Below are positions 5,795-6,720 of a stretch of DNA of 6,720 nucleotides, piece by piece. The notes beneath the pieces are model-generated. The model ran no database searches, was not told the origin of the DNA, and worked only from the letters and a program-made list of their open reading frames with translations. Source of the stretch: Candidatus Zhuqueibacterota bacterium (GTDB lineage Bacteria; Zhuqueibacterota; Zhuqueibacteria; Residuimicrobiales; Krinioviventaceae). The stretch is from NCBI GenBank assembly GCA_003854995.1, contig RQOI01000147.1, positions 1 through 6,720 on the forward strand, given 5' to 3'. A program made the translations under genes and the position numbers. Numbering within the stretch: the first letter of the stretch is position 1; the number at the start of each line of letters is the position of its first letter.

Positions 5795-6720
5795 ATGCCA
5801 ATCGAAGAAAAGACCGTCGCCGCCACTTTTGCCAAATTGTCCGAAAAGCTGCGCGACATTGTTCCACCCGCCGAGCTGCGACAAAAGGCAGAATTGGCGT
5901 TTGCCATAAATCAGCTAAAGCGAGAAAAGAATGCCGTCATTTTGGGACATAATTACATGGAGCCGGCGCTCTATTTTTCCGTAGCCGACTATGTCGGCGA
6001 TTCTCTAGAGCTGGCGCGGCGAGCAGCGGCCACGGACAAGGATGTGATCGTCTTTTGCGGCGTGTGGTTCATGGGCGAGACCGCCAAGATCTTGAGCCCG
6101 GAGAAGACGGTCCTCGTTCCCTCTCTCAGAGCCGGCTGTTCGCTGGCAGAGAGCATCACCGCGGCGGACGTGCGCAAGCTGAAAAAACAGTATCCGGGCG
6201 TGCCGGTCGTCACCTATGTGAACAGCTATGCCGATGTCAAGGCGGAGAGCGATATCTGCTGCACCTCCGGCAACTCGACCGCTGTCGTCGAATCGCTCAA
6301 CAGCGACACCATTCTGTTTCTCCCCGATGAGTATATGGCCGCCAATATCGCCAGGGACACCGGCCTGAACGTCATCTTTCCGATCCGGAATCCGCGTGAC
6401 CTGCAAAAACGGACTGCGGATCTGCAGTACACGATCATCGGCTGGAAGGGGCGATGCGAAGTGCACGAGCAGTTCACGCTGCGCCATATCCGAACGGCCC
6501 GCGCCCAGTTCCCGGATGCGCTGATCCTGGCGCACCCGGAGTGTCGACCGGAAGTCGCTGCTGCCGCCGATTTTTGCGGCAGCACCTCAGCCATGATTCG
6601 CTTTGTGCGGAAACATGCGGCAAAACGTTATCTGCTGCTGACCGAAGGCAGCATGATCGATAATATTGCGGCGCAAGACCGGGATATCGAGATGCTGCGA
6701 ACATGCGACATCCGCTGTCC
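5795..6720 (+). CDS. nadA: Quinolinate synthase NadA, 3' end outside window
   Basis: The frame from ATG 5795 stays open to the window edge, giving 308 residues of an enzyme normally about 300-370 long. NadA condenses iminoaspartate (from NadB) with dihydroxyacetone phosphate to quinolinate in NAD synthesis, using a cytoplasmic [4Fe-4S] cluster. Visible signatures: NAVILGHNYMEPALY (46-60), ADYVGDSLELARRAA (64-78), FCGVWFMGETAKILSPEKT (87-105), RAGCSLAESITAADVR (112-127), VTYVNSYADVKAESDICCTS (139-158), GWKGRCEVHEQF (216-227), AHPEC (246-250) and GSTSAMI (262-268). By alignment with the Escherichia coli protein from memory, C115 and C221 are cluster ligands and C308, the last complete codon, is probably the third. 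TGAGGAG (5785-5791) lies 3 bases before the start, a short but workable spacing. The gene is divergent from the epimerase operon. No nadB or nadC is in view. Confidence 0.95.
   Translation, partial: MPIEEKTVAATFAKLSEKLRDIVPPAELRQKAELAFAINQLKREKNAVILGHNYMEPALYFSVADYVGDSLELARRAAATDKDVIVFCGVWFMGETAKILSPEKTVLVPSLRAGCSLAESITAADVRKLKKQYPGVPVVTYVNSYADVKAESDICCTSGNSTAVVESLNSDTILFLPDEYMAANIARDTGLNVIFPIRNPRDLQKRTADLQYTIIGWKGRCEVHEQFTLRHIRTARAQFPDALILAHPECRPEVAAAADFCGSTSAMIRFVRKHAAKRYLLLTEGSMIDNIAAQDRDIEMLRTCDIRC

Noticed and set aside
5673..5907. Two overlapping minus-strand frames of 64 and 72 codons across the nadA start
   Set aside because: They run antisense through the nadA start and its ribosome site and have no recognisable features.

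Overview
The window is compact bacterial DNA. Coding sequence is moderately GC-rich and start/stop codons overlap at three gene junctions. One long AT-rich intergenic gap lies near the right end. The gene set (cytoplasmic mannobiose-degrading enzymes, a dolichol-phosphate-mannose-synthase-like glycosyltransferase, a [4Fe-4S] quinolinate synthase) would fit a saccharolytic, probably anaerobic or microaerophilic bacterium, perhaps of the Bacteroidota/FCB kind or an uncultured relative. The sequence alone does not fix the phylum.

Layout. Positions 1-1858 (+) hold three genes joined by 4-base overlaps: the C-terminal end of a SAM-dependent O-methyltransferase, a complete APC-family amino acid/polyamine permease, and a small two-helix membrane protein with a very acidic tail that I do not recognise. 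After a 129-base gap comes a complete membrane-anchored family 2 glycosyltransferase (1988-2866, +). It converges on a two-gene minus-strand operon (5341 down to 2931): a cellobiose/mannobiose 2-epimerase followed, with overlap, by a GH130 mannosylglucose phosphorylase. A small hairpin with a T-run lies at the convergent junction. The 453-base gap 5342-5794 contains probable divergent promoters and an inverted pair of degenerate 8-base repeats (consensus ACACAAAG). On its far side nadA starts and runs off the right edge, so its C-terminus is missing.

How the genes work together. The epimerase and phosphorylase form a known two-step route for mannan oligosaccharides: beta-1,4-mannobiose is epimerised to 4-O-beta-mannosyl-glucose, which is phosphorolysed to mannose 1-phosphate and glucose. 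No transporter or mannanase for this route is in the window. The methyltransferase-permease-small protein cluster looks like one transcription unit, but its substrate is unknown. NadA belongs to de novo NAD synthesis and is unrelated to its neighbours.

I did not find a clear new defence, mobile or RNA-based system. The least explained items are the small acidic membrane protein coupled to the permease and the octamer inverted repeat upstream of nadA.
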